A stretch of DNA of 64,000 bases, taken from NCBI GenBank assembly GCA_000432435.1, contig HF993135.1:121216-185215 (forward strand), in the 5' to 3' direction. Origin of the DNA: Eubacterium sp. CAG:180. Its GTDB lineage: Bacteria > Bacillota > Clostridia > Oscillospirales > Acutalibacteraceae. Below, piece by piece: positions 16,215 through 24,044 of this stretch. The notes beneath the pieces were generated by a model. The model saw only the letters and a list, made by a program, of their open reading frames with translations. It did no database searches and was not told the DNA's origin. A program made the translations under genes and the position numbers. The stretch's first letter is position 1. Every line of letters begins with the position of its first letter.

Positions 16215-17882
16215 ATGGATTTACGAAGCAAAAATGTAACACAGGGTGTAGAGCGTGCTCCGAACAGAAGCCTTTTCTACGCCATGGGATATACAAAGGA
16301 AGATCTTGAAAGACCGCTCATCGGCGTTGTTTCGGCACACAGCGAAATAGTTCCGGGTCATTTTCACCTTGACAAGCTTACAGAAGCAGTTAAAGCCGGC
16401 GTGAGAATGGCAGGCGGCACACCCGTTATGATTCCGTCAATCGGCGTATGCGACGGTATAGCGATGGGTCATATCGGTATGAAATACTCTCTGCCGTCAC
16501 GCGAGCTTATTGCAGACAGCGTTGAAACCATGGCTATGGCTCACGGCTTCGACGGTCTTGTCTTGGTTCCGAACTGCGACAAGATAGTCCCCGGAATGCT
16601 TCTCGGCGCACTCAGGATAAACATCCCCACGGTAGTCTGCTCAGGCGGACCTATGATGTCGGGTCTTGTTGACGGCGTTGAAACCTCGCTCTCTAAGATG
16701 TTCGAGGCTGTCGGCGCGTGCAAAGCAGGCATTATAGACGAAGAAAAACTCTGTGAATTTGAAAATAACACATGCCCCGGCTGCGGCTCATGCTCCGGAA
16801 TGTATACCGCAAACAGTATGAATTGCCTTTGCGAATCACTCGGAATCGCGCTTCCCGGAAACGGCACCATACCCGCCGTTCACGCAGGCCGCACCCAGCT
16901 TGCAAAGCACGCCGGAATGGCGATTATGGAGCTTGTGAAAAAAGACATTAAAGCCCGCGATATTATAAATGAAAAGGCGCTCCGCAACGCGCTCGCCTGC
17001 GATATGGCTCTCGGCTGCTCCTCAAACAGCGTTTTGCATCTGCTTGCAATCGCAAAAGAGGCAGGCTGTCCCATGGACCTCAAGGTATTTAACGAAATGA
17101 GCGCAAAGGTGCCGAATTTATGTCACTTGGCACCCGCAGGCCCCACACATATGCACGACCTCAACAACGCAGGCGGCGTAAGAGCGGTTCAGGCGGAGCT
17201 TGCTAAGAAAGGACTGCTTGACCTCTCGCTTATGACCGTTACCGGAAAAACCGTAGGTGAAAACATAGAGGGAGCGTACATAAAGAATACAAACGCGATA
17301 CGTCCGATAGACAATCCATATTCGGAAACCGGCGGCATAGCAATTCTTTGGGGAAATATAGCAAAGGACGGCTGTGTTGTAAAACGCAGTGCGGTAGCAC
17401 CCGAAATGCTCGTTCACACAGGCCCGGCGCGTGTATTTGACAGCGAGGATACAGCAATTAAAGCAATTTACAACGGCGAAATCAAGGACGGAGATGTTGT
17501 TGTAATCCGTTACGAAGGACCCGTAGGCGGCCCCGGTATGCGAGAGATGCTCAATCCCACCTCGGCACTTGCCGGTATGAAGCTTGACAAAACGGTTGCC
17601 CTTATCACGGACGGAAGATTCAGCGGAGCTTCAAGGGGTGCTTCGATAGGCCACGTTGCTCCCGAAGCAGCCGCAGGCGGTGAAATCGGCCTTGTAGAAG
17701 AGGGCGACATCATTGACATTGACATTCCTGCCGCAAAGGTAAATGTCAGAGTATCCGACGAGGAGCTGGCAGAGCGTAAAAAGCACTATGTTCCTCATGA
17801 GCCTAACGTCAAAACAGGCTGGCTCGCAAGATACGCGTCGCTTGTTTCCTCCGCCAAGGACGGCGCCGTTATGAAATTCTAA
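16215..17882 (+). CDS. ilvD: Dihydroxy-acid dehydratase
   Basis: Fe-S enzyme that dehydrates 2,3-dihydroxy acids to 2-oxo acids in branched-chain amino-acid synthesis. 555 residues, normal length. Cluster cysteines appear in GVCDGIAMGH, LVPNCDKIVPGM and NTCPGCGSCSGMYTANSMN. The C-terminal domain has LITDGRFSGASRGASIGHVAPEAAAGG. It is transcribed away from gntR-ilvC on its own promoter and ends at a hairpin. The cluster would make it oxygen-sensitive, fitting an anaerobe. Confidence 0.97.
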   Translation: MDLRSKNVTQGVERAPNRSLFYAMGYTKEDLERPLIGVVSAHSEIVPGHFHLDKLTEAVKAGVRMAGGTPVMIPSIGVCDGIAMGHIGMKYSLPSRELIADSVETMAMAHGFDGLVLVPNCDKIVPGMLLGALRINIPTVVCSGGPMMSGLVDGVETSLSKMFEAVGACKAGIIDEEKLCEFENNTCPGCGSCSGMYTANSMNCLCESLGIALPGNGTIPAVHAGRTQLAKHAGMAIMELVKKDIKARDIINEKALRNALACDMALGCSSNSVLHLLAIAKEAGCPMDLKVFNEMSAKVPNLCHLAPAGPTHMHDLNNAGGVRAVQAELAKKGLLDLSLMTVTGKTVGENIEGAYIKNTNAIRPIDNPYSETGGIAILWGNIAKDGCVVKRSAVAPEMLVHTGPARVFDSEDTAIKAIYNGEIKDGDVVVIRYEGPVGGPGMREMLNPTSALAGMKLDKTVALITDGRFSGASRGASIGHVAPEAAAGGEIGLVEEGDIIDIDIPAAKVNVRVSDEELAERKKHYVPHEPNVKTGWLARYASLVSSAKDGAVMKF

Positions 17883-17895
17883 GCGAACAAAAAAC

Positions 17896-17935
17896 AAAGC
17901 TCCGCCAAAGAAAATTCTCTGTGCGGAGCTTTTAT
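17896..17935 (+). terminator. ilvD terminator
   Basis: AAAGCTCCGC (17896-17905) pairs with GCGGAGCTTT (17923-17932), followed by a short T-rich stretch. Confidence 0.8.
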
Positions 17936-17946
17936 TGTATAAACAA

Positions 17947-17980
17947 AAAGAGTCAATAGTCAAGAGACTACTGACTCTTT
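17947..17980 (-). terminator. ilvB terminator
   Basis: AAAGAGTCAATAGTC (17947-17961) pairs with GACTACTGACTCTTT (17966-17980) with one mismatch. Minus-strand exit is T-rich. Confidence 0.85.
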
Positions 17981-18000
17981 TATTTATACGGACACTTTAA

Positions 18001-19677
18001 CTATTTGTCGCAATCCTCAATAATCATATCATCTATCGTTTTGCCTGCCGGTATAAGAGGAAGCACCTTTTCGTCTTTGGGTATAGCGCAGTCAATCCAA
18101 ACGGGACACTTATCCTCCTTAAGTGCCTTTTGGAATACGTCGTTAAACTCGGCTAAAGTATGCGCTCTGTATCCCTTTCCGCCGAAGCCCTCTATTACCT
18201 TAACATAATCGGTTTTGCGGTGCGGATCTGTCTGCGAATAGCGTTTGCCGTAGAACGCGGTCTGCCACTGACGAACCATACCGAGAACCTCGTTGTCAAA
18301 AATCACGGTTATTATCGGCAAATTATAGCTGACTGCGGTGCACGCCTCATTCATATTCATATGGAAAGAGCCGTCGCCCGTGATATGTATAACTCTCCTA
18401 TCGGGGAACGCAACCTTAGCGCCTATTGCCGCTCCGTAGCCGTAGCCCATAGTGCCGAGACCGCCGCTTGTCAAGAACGAACGCGGATCGGTATGCTCCA
18501 AATACTGAGCCGCCCACATCTGGTGCTGGCCGACATCGGTAACATAAACAGTATCCTTCGGTACATTTTCGCAAATCGCCCTTATAAGCTGATGCGGCGT
18601 AATAAATTTGTCGGAATCTACCGGGTGATAATCGCTCTTTTTGTATTCGTCAAGGGTTTTAAGCCAATCGGTCCGGTCGCTTTGCTTTACGTAATGCAAA
18701 AGGTCCATAACGATAGTCTTAACATCGCCCACCAAAGCGTGATCGACTTTAACGTTTTTATCGATCTCACTCAAGTCAATATCGATCTGTATTACCTTTG
18801 CTTTATGAGCAAAACGATTAGTATTGAGAGCGACTCTGTCGGAAAATCTTGTGCCTATCGCAACAAGCACGTCTGCTTCGTCAATAGCTTTATTGGTAAC
18901 AAAGCTGCCGTGCATACCGACAAGGCCGTAATTCAGCCTTTCGCTGTATCCGAGAACTCCCGCCGCCATAAGCGTATGACAGCACGGCGCGCCCGTTTTG
19001 TTTACGAGCATACGCACAAGGTCCGAGGCTTCCGACGACACCACGCCGCCGCCTATTTCTATAACCGGTCTTTTTGCCTTGTTTATAAGGGCCGCAGCCT
19101 TTTTGACCTCGTCCTCATTTATTACTGTATTGTCAATTATAACCTCGGGAGCAGCTTTTTCGTATTCGGTAATCGCCGCCGTAACGTCCTTGGGTATATC
19201 AACAAGTACGGGACCTTTCCTTCCGGAATTTGCTATTTTAAAAGCCTCTCTGAGCGTCGGAGCAAGTTCCTTTATGTCGCTGACAAAAAAATTATGCTTT
19301 GTAATAGGCATTGTAATGCCTGTAATGTATACTTCTTGGAAAGCGTCTTTACCTATATAAGATGTTCCGACGTTGCCTGTTATGGCTACCATAGGTATGC
19401 TGTCCATATATGCCGTGGCAATTCCCGTAACAAGGTTTGTGGCGCCGGGACCGCTTGTCGCAATTACAACCCCCGTTTTGCCGGTTGCCCTTGCATAGCC
19501 GTCAGCAGCATGGGACGCGCCCTGCTCGTGAGCTGTCAGGATATGATGAATTTTATCTCTGTATTTATAAAGTGCATCATAGATATTGAGTACCGCTCCG
19601 CCGGGATAGCCGAAAATTGTGTCTACCCCCTGCTCTATAAGCACCTCAGCGATTATATCCGATCCGTTAAGCTTCAT
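18001..19677 (-). CDS. ilvB: Acetolactate synthase large subunit
   Basis: TPP-dependent condensation of pyruvate to acetolactate, first step of valine/leucine synthesis. 558 residues from ATG 19677, chosen for GGCAGGAG upstream; the frame continues to 19773 without a ribosome site. Catalytic Glu51 lies in TAHEQGASHAADGYARATGK. The FAD-linked middle domain is present, and the TPP/Mg motif reads ITGDGSFHMNMNEACTA. The usual small subunit ilvN is not adjacent, unlike most bacterial acetohydroxyacid synthases. The anabolic FAD-type motifs favour IlvB over catabolic AlsS. ilvN may be elsewhere. Confidence 0.94.
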   Translation of the reverse strand: MKLNGSDIIAEVLIEQGVDTIFGYPGGAVLNIYDALYKYRDKIHHILTAHEQGASHAADGYARATGKTGVVIATSGPGATNLVTGIATAYMDSIPMVAITGNVGTSYIGKDAFQEVYITGITMPITKHNFFVSDIKELAPTLREAFKIANSGRKGPVLVDIPKDVTAAITEYEKAAPEVIIDNTVINEDEVKKAAALINKAKRPVIEIGGGVVSSEASDLVRMLVNKTGAPCCHTLMAAGVLGYSERLNYGLVGMHGSFVTNKAIDEADVLVAIGTRFSDRVALNTNRFAHKAKVIQIDIDLSEIDKNVKVDHALVGDVKTIVMDLLHYVKQSDRTDWLKTLDEYKKSDYHPVDSDKFITPHQLIRAICENVPKDTVYVTDVGQHQMWAAQYLEHTDPRSFLTSGGLGTMGYGYGAAIGAKVAFPDRRVIHITGDGSFHMNMNEACTAVSYNLPIITVIFDNEVLGMVRQWQTAFYGKRYSQTDPHRKTDYVKVIEGFGGKGYRAHTLAEFNDVFQKALKEDKCPVWIDCAIPKDEKVLPLIPAGKTIDDMIIEDCDK

Positions 19678-19711
19678 CTTTTTCTCCTGCCGATAAATAA
19701 ATTTAAAATAT

Positions 19712-19740
19712 ATTTTATATCCGTTGTCGATAAATGTCAA
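19712..19740 (-). promoter_or_regulatory. ilvB promoter
   Basis: Minus strand TTGACA (19740-19735), 17 bp, TAAAAT (19717-19712). The leader to ATG 19677 is short, leaving no room for a T-box. Confidence 0.8.
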
Positions 19741-19804
19741 TAAAAAGACTGTATATATCGCCGTTTCGCGCACAAAACAGTCTTACAGCCGCTTTGATTT
19801 GCAG

Positions 19805-20524
19805 CTATACGACAAGGCCTCCGAGAACTTCGCCTACCTTACCGTGAATAACAAGGGAAAACTCGTCATCTCCTACATTTGCATCGCGGTTTATGAGTAC
19901 CGAATTCCTGCCGCGAAAATATCTTATAAGCCCTGCCGCAGGATAAACGGTAAGCGACGTTCCGGCAACAATCAGCATATCGGCGTTCATAATATGCCTT
20001 ACGGCGCCGTTAACCGTGCTTTCGTTGAGCGGCTCCTCATAAAGCACTACATCGGGCTTTATGATGCCTCCGCAGGTGCAATGGGGAACACCTTTACACG
20101 ACAGCATATCTGTAAAGGTGTAAGCCTTACCGCATTTCATACAATGGTTATAATAAACGCTGCCATGCAGGTTATAAACGTTTTTGCTTCCGGCTTTTTC
20201 GTGAAGTCCGTCTATATTTTGCGTTATTACCGCTTTTAATTTTCCCTTTTGCTCCATCTCGGCAAGCTTCAGATGCGCGATATTCGGTTTTACATCGGGA
20301 TTTAACAACTTATCTCTGTAAAACCTGTAAAACTCCTCGGGATGAGACATAAAATACGAGTGACTGAGGATAACCTCCGGCGGCACGCTGTAATGCATAT
20401 TGTAAAGCCCGTCGGCCGAGCGGAAATCAGGTATTCCGCTCTCGGTAGAGACGCCCGCTCCGCCGAAAAACACCACGTAGTCGCTCTCGTCATACATTTT
20501 TTGAAGTTTTTCCGTATTCGTCAT
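19805..20524 (-). CDS. cobB: Sir2-family NAD-dependent protein deacylase
   Basis: Removes acyl groups from lysines using NAD+. 239 residues, a single catalytic domain. NAD site GAGVSTESGIPDFRSADGLY; TQNIDGLHEKAG; catalytic His in NLHGSVYYNHC; zinc module CMKCGKAY with CTCGG; late GTSLTVYPAAG. Start ATG 20524 with AAAGGAGC upstream. It stands alone between ilvB and mgtE. Sir2 domains in defence systems are usually fused to or paired with other domains; this one has the housekeeping layout. Confidence 0.95.
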   Translation of the reverse strand: MTNTEKLQKMYDESDYVVFFGGAGVSTESGIPDFRSADGLYNMHYSVPPEVILSHSYFMSHPEEFYRFYRDKLLNPDVKPNIAHLKLAEMEQKGKLKAVITQNIDGLHEKAGSKNVYNLHGSVYYNHCMKCGKAYTFTDMLSCKGVPHCTCGGIIKPDVVLYEEPLNESTVNGAVRHIMNADMLIVAGTSLTVYPAAGLIRYFRGRNSVLINRDANVGDDEFSLVIHGKVGEVLGGLVV

Positions 20525-20671
20525 TTTTCCGCTCCTTTGCCATATTTCCTTTTTCTATTGTATTATATTAACTTTTCAAGTAATTTTCAATGAATTTTGC
20601 CTTGTAAGACGCACTATATTTCACCGTTTTTTAAAACATTGATTTTATATTCAAAAAAGTGCTTAAAAGGG

Positions 20672-20700
20672 TTGACAAACAGCCGAAATGAGCCGATAAT
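20672..20700 (+). promoter_or_regulatory. Promoter of M-box/mgtE transcript
   Basis: TTGACA (20672-20677), 17 bp, GATAAT (20695-20700). The transcript would begin around 20707, just before the riboswitch. Confidence 0.85.
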
Positions 20701-20724
20701 AATAAGGCTTAAAGCAAATAAATA

Positions 20725-20872
20725 AATATCGGTAGGTAAGGCTCCCACAGGGATACGGGCTGCTGCCGCGAAAAGTGGAGACACTGTAAGCAGGTCAACA
20801 GGCCACATCGAAAAGTAAGGTGTGTTCTAACGCAGTTTCATCGCCCTCTGAAGCTAAAGCTTGAACGAAATA
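20725..20872 (+). promoter_or_regulatory. M-box (ykoK) magnesium riboswitch
   Basis: The conserved M-box core is recognisable in order: GGTAGGTAAGGCTCCCACA, then GGGCTGCTGCCGCGAAAA, GTGGAGACAC, GGTCAACAGG, and the late GAAGCTAAAGC. In other Firmicutes this RNA folds when Mg2+ is abundant and shuts off Mg2+ transporters. A terminator hairpin follows at 20886 and the gene controlled is mgtE. I assigned this by sequence memory of the family; a covariance-model search would settle exact ends. Confidence 0.93.
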
Positions 20873-20885
20873 TTTTTATCAATTC

Positions 20886-20918
20886 CGCTCATATCACCTA
20901 TCGATATGAGCGTTTTAT
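20886..20918 (+). terminator. Riboswitch-controlled terminator
   Basis: CGCTCATATC (20886-20895) pairs perfectly with GATATGAGCG (20903-20912), 7-base loop, then TTTTAT. Expected to be formed in the Mg2+-bound state. Confidence 0.85.
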
Positions 20919-20936
20919 ATTGTGAGGTGAAAAATA

Positions 20937-21035
20937 ATGGACGCAGGAAGCGCAAAAAGTGCAAAGCCCAAGCCGCGATCTATCGGCTGCGTGAATAGCA
21001 TAACGCCTTTGGCGTTCATTGTTTTATTCACATAA
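20937..21035 (+). CDS. Putative 32-codon leader ORF before mgtE
   Basis: ATG 20937 has GAGGTGA 6 bp upstream and runs to TAA at 21033-21035. The peptide begins MDAGSAKSAKPKPRSIG and ends TPLAFIVLFT: basic and Pro-rich first half, hydrophobic end. It lies after the M-box terminator and before mgtE, inside a nested hairpin. Leader peptides (MgtL, MgtP) regulate Mg2+ transporters in enteric bacteria, but no homology to those is visible. Coding status rests on the ribosome site only. Confidence 0.45.
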   Translation: MDAGSAKSAKPKPRSIGCVNSITPLAFIVLFT

Positions 21036-21046
21036 GAGCTTTGCGC
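20959..21046 (+). promoter_or_regulatory. Nested RNA hairpins between leader ORF and mgtE
   Basis: GTGCAAAGC (20959-20967) pairs with GCTTTGCGC (21038-21046), one G-U. Inside it GTGAAT (20991-20996) pairs with ATTCAC (21026-21031), and inside that AACGCC-TTT-GGCGTT (21002-21016) is a hairpin. A further AGCCG/CGGCT stem lies at 20971-20988. The outer stem ends 30 bp before the mgtE ribosome site. Translation of the leader ORF would disrupt it. Confidence 0.6.
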
Positions 21047-21090
21047 TTTGTTTCCTATGATAAGACAAAAACGTAAAAGGAGGAAGCAAG

Positions 21091-22425
21091 GTGTACGATA
21101 AGGTCCTTGAATTATTAAAAGAAAAAAATTATTCCGAGCTCAAAAAGCTCCTCTCCGATATGAACGAGGCGGATATCGCATCAATACTCACCGACGTACC
21201 GGAGGAAACGCTGCCGCTTTTATACCGTATATTACCGAAGGAGCTTGCGGCAGACGTGTTTGTAAATATGGATTCGGACGCGCAGGAGATACTCATAAGA
21301 GCCTTCAGCGATACCGAGCTTAAAGAGGTTCTCGACGAGCTGTATGTAGACGATGCCGTTGACATCATTGAAGAAATGCCTGCAACGGTGGTCAAGAGAA
21401 TACTGCAGCACACCGATCCGAATATCCGTAAAAGCATAAATGAAATACTCAAATATCCGGAGGACTCTGCCGGCAGCATAATGACTATTGAGTATGTTGA
21501 CCTCAAAACATACATGACGGTTGACGACGCTTTTACGAGAATCAGGCGCACAGGCGTAGACAAGGAAACCATTTATAACTGCTATGTAACCGATGAAAAC
21601 CGCAAACTGCTCGGCGTTGTAACCGCAAAGAAGCTGCTGCTTTCCGAAAAGAGTGAAAAAATAGCGGATATAATGGAAACAAACATTATATCCACAAACA
21701 CATTAGCGGACCAGGAAATAGTTGCCGAAAAGTTCCGTAAATATGACCTTTTGGCAATGCCGGTTGTCGATCAGGAAAACCGTCTCGTAGGTATAATCAC
21801 CATCGACGACGCCATGGACGTTCTTCAGGACGAGAACACAGAGGATATTGAAAAGATGGCGGCTATAACCCCCACGGACAAGCCGTATCTTAAAATGAAC
21901 GTCTTTGAGATTTGGAAAAAGCGTTTCCCGTGGCTCTTGCTTTTGATGGTATCCGCAACCTTCACCGGAAAAATAATAACGCATTTCGAGGACTCGCTTC
22001 AGTCCTGCGTCATACTCACGGCGTTTATCCCGATGCTTATGGATACAGGCGGAAACGGCGGAAGTCAGGCGTCGGTAACGATAATCCGCGGACTCTCGCT
22101 CGGCGACATTGAATTCAAAGATATTTTCAAGGTTATCTGGAAGGAATTTCGCGTATCGATACTCTGCGGTCTTACACTTGCCACTGCCAATTTCATAAAG
22201 ATGATGATTATAGACAGAGTAACGGTGCTTGTAGCCCTCACGGTTTGCTTAACGCTTATATTTACAATAATGCTCGCAAAATTCGTAGGCTGCACACTAC
22301 CTATACTCGCTAAAAAAATAGGCTTTGACCCGGCGGTAATGGCAAGTCCGTTTATAACCACAATAGTTGACGCCCTGTCGCTTCTCATCTACTTCAACGT
22401 GGCGGAAGCGGTGCTGAAGCTATAA
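21091..22425 (+). CDS. mgtE: Magnesium transporter MgtE
   Basis: Mg2+ channel of the inner membrane, gated by its cytoplasmic domain. 444 residues: N-terminal helical superfamily domain (DMNEADIASILTDVPEE..., FVNMDSDAQEILIRAFSD), tandem CBS domains (about 130-255), then five membrane helices from about 275. The pore motif PMLMDTGGNGGSQASVTIIRGLSLGDI is intact. Start is GTG 21091 with AAAGGAGG upstream. Controlled by the M-box in its leader. Confidence 0.96.
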   Translation: MYDKVLELLKEKNYSELKKLLSDMNEADIASILTDVPEETLPLLYRILPKELAADVFVNMDSDAQEILIRAFSDTELKEVLDELYVDDAVDIIEEMPATVVKRILQHTDPNIRKSINEILKYPEDSAGSIMTIEYVDLKTYMTVDDAFTRIRRTGVDKETIYNCYVTDENRKLLGVVTAKKLLLSEKSEKIADIMETNIISTNTLADQEIVAEKFRKYDLLAMPVVDQENRLVGIITIDDAMDVLQDENTEDIEKMAAITPTDKPYLKMNVFEIWKKRFPWLLLLMVSATFTGKIITHFEDSLQSCVILTAFIPMLMDTGGNGGSQASVTIIRGLSLGDIEFKDIFKVIWKEFRVSILCGLTLATANFIKMMIIDRVTVLVALTVCLTLIFTIMLAKFVGCTLPILAKKIGFDPAVMASPFITTIVDALSLLIYFNVAEAVLKL

Positions 22426-22440
22426 AAAAGGAACAAACAA

Positions 22441-22467
22441 AAAAAGGCTGCAATGCAGCCTTTTTTA
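22441..22467. terminator. Shared terminator of mgtE and glpK
   Basis: AAAAAGGCTGC-AAT-GCAGCCTTTTT, an 11-bp stem with A and T flanks, working in both directions between convergent genes. Confidence 0.9.
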
Positions 22468-22484
22468 TTTGCTTGATTTTAGAT

Positions 22485-23993
22485 TCAGTGCTCTATCCAA
22501 TCTCTGGAGCGCTCTACGGCTCTGAGCCATCCGTGATAAATCTCGTCACGTTTTACAAGCGGCATCTGAGGCTCAAATATTTTGTCTACCTCTCTTATGT
22601 TCTCAATTTCGTCGAGATCCTTCCAAAAGCCTACCGCGAGTCCGGCGAGATATGCCGCTCCGAGAGCCGTAGTCTCAACGACCTTAGGCCTGTTGACCTT
22701 TGTTCTTATCAGGTTTGCCTGTATCTGCATCATTATATTGCTGACAGACGCGCCGCCGTCAACGCGAAGCTCGGACAGCTTAATTCCCGAATCCGCCTTC
22801 ATGGCTTCGAGCAGGTCTGTCATCTGAAAAGCTATTGCCTCAAGAACGCTTCTTGCAATATGCTCCGCCTTAACGCCTCTTGTAAGTCCCACAATCGTGC
22901 CGCGCGCATACATATCCCAATACGGAGCGCCGAGTCCCGTAAACGCAGGAACAAAATAAATGCCGTTTGCATCGTCAACACTCTCCGCAAGCTCATCGCA
23001 ACGGCGTGCCGAGTCAATGAGACGCAAATCGTCTCTCAGCCATTTAATAACCGAGCCCGCATTAAATGCCGAGCCTTCAATCGCATAATTGACCTTACCG
23101 TCAAGGCCCCACGCCACGCCGGTTACGAGGTTGTTTTTGGACTTCACCCTGTTTTCGCCCGTATTCATAAGCAAAAAGCAGCCTGTGCCGTATGTATTTT
23201 TTGCCTGACCTGTCTTAAAGCAGCCCTGGCCGAACAGAGCGGCAGGCTGATCGCCTATTGCGCCGGAAATCGGAGTTCCGACTATATCCTCAAAGCCGAG
23301 AAGCCCGGGAGCTACCGTTCCGTACACCTCGCTCGACGGCTTAACCTCCGGCAAAATTGACATCGGAATGTCAAGCTTTTCGCAGAGATAAGGGTCCCAC
23401 TCAAGCTTATCAACGTCAAAAAGCATTGTTCTTGACGCATTGGAATAGTCCGTAACATGAACCTGACCTCCGGTCAGATTCCATATAAGCCACGTCTCTA
23501 CGGTTCCGAAAAGCAACTGCCCGGCATCGGCAAGGATTCTTGCTCCGGGGACGTTTTCCAGCACCCATTTGATTTTGGTGGCAGAGAAATAAGCGTCCAC
23601 AACAAGCCCTGTATGCTCCTTTATGTAGTCACAAAGCTCCTTGTCTTTTTTTATTTCCTCGCACATCTCCGCCGTCCTGCGGCACTGCCATACTATCGCA
23701 TTGTAAATCGGCTTGCCCGTACCCTTATCCCAAAGAATGGTGGTTTCGCGCTGATTTGTAATTCCTATCGCGGCTATATCCGATGAAATCACCTTCTTTT
23801 GAGTTATTACATCGGTAACCGCCTGGAACTGCGAATACAGTATCTCCATCGGGTTGTGCTCCACCCAGCCCGGGTGAGGATAGATTTGATTGAATTCATA
23901 CTGCGCCTTGGTTACAATATTGCCGTGCTTATCAAAAAGAATGGCACGCGAGCTTGTCGTACCCTGATCAAGCGCAAGTACATAGTTTCCCAT
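22485..23993 (-). CDS. glpK: Glycerol kinase
   Basis: Phosphorylates glycerol to sn-glycerol 3-phosphate with ATP (FGGY kinase). 502 residues from ATG 23993, which has AGAGGTG 6 bp upstream; an in-frame GTG at 24002 overlaps that site. Motifs: N-terminal phosphate loop LALDQGTTSSRAILFD; NQRETTILWDKGTGKPIYNAIVWQCRR; KNTYGTGCFLLMNTGE; and late RVDGGASVSNIMMQIQAN. The His-bearing loop phosphorylated by HPr in many Gram-positive glycerol kinases reads PGLLGFEDIVG here with no His, so PTS phospho-activation seems unlikely (inference). No glpF or glpD adjacent. Confidence 0.96.
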   Translation of the reverse strand: MGNYVLALDQGTTSSRAILFDKHGNIVTKAQYEFNQIYPHPGWVEHNPMEILYSQFQAVTDVITQKKVISSDIAAIGITNQRETTILWDKGTGKPIYNAIVWQCRRTAEMCEEIKKDKELCDYIKEHTGLVVDAYFSATKIKWVLENVPGARILADAGQLLFGTVETWLIWNLTGGQVHVTDYSNASRTMLFDVDKLEWDPYLCEKLDIPMSILPEVKPSSEVYGTVAPGLLGFEDIVGTPISGAIGDQPAALFGQGCFKTGQAKNTYGTGCFLLMNTGENRVKSKNNLVTGVAWGLDGKVNYAIEGSAFNAGSVIKWLRDDLRLIDSARRCDELAESVDDANGIYFVPAFTGLGAPYWDMYARGTIVGLTRGVKAEHIARSVLEAIAFQMTDLLEAMKADSGIKLSELRVDGGASVSNIMMQIQANLIRTKVNRPKVVETTALGAAYLAGLAVGFWKDLDEIENIREVDKIFEPQMPLVKRDEIYHGWLRAVERSRDWIEH

Positions 23994-24044
23994 TTTATAC
24001 ACCTCTGCAATTCTCCGTGAAACCGCACGGAGTTTTTTATTATT

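Noticed and set aside
18160..19743. Long open frame on the strand opposite ilvB, about 527 codons
   Set aside because: It lies entirely antisense to a well-conserved gene, has no ribosome site and translates to low-quality, Cys/Arg-rich sequence. Opposite-strand frames of nifJ (7452-8141) and others are rejected for the same reason.
19805..20524. Sir2 as part of an anti-phage system
   Set aside because: Single 239-residue domain with housekeeping zinc motif; no partner gene or defence-island features.
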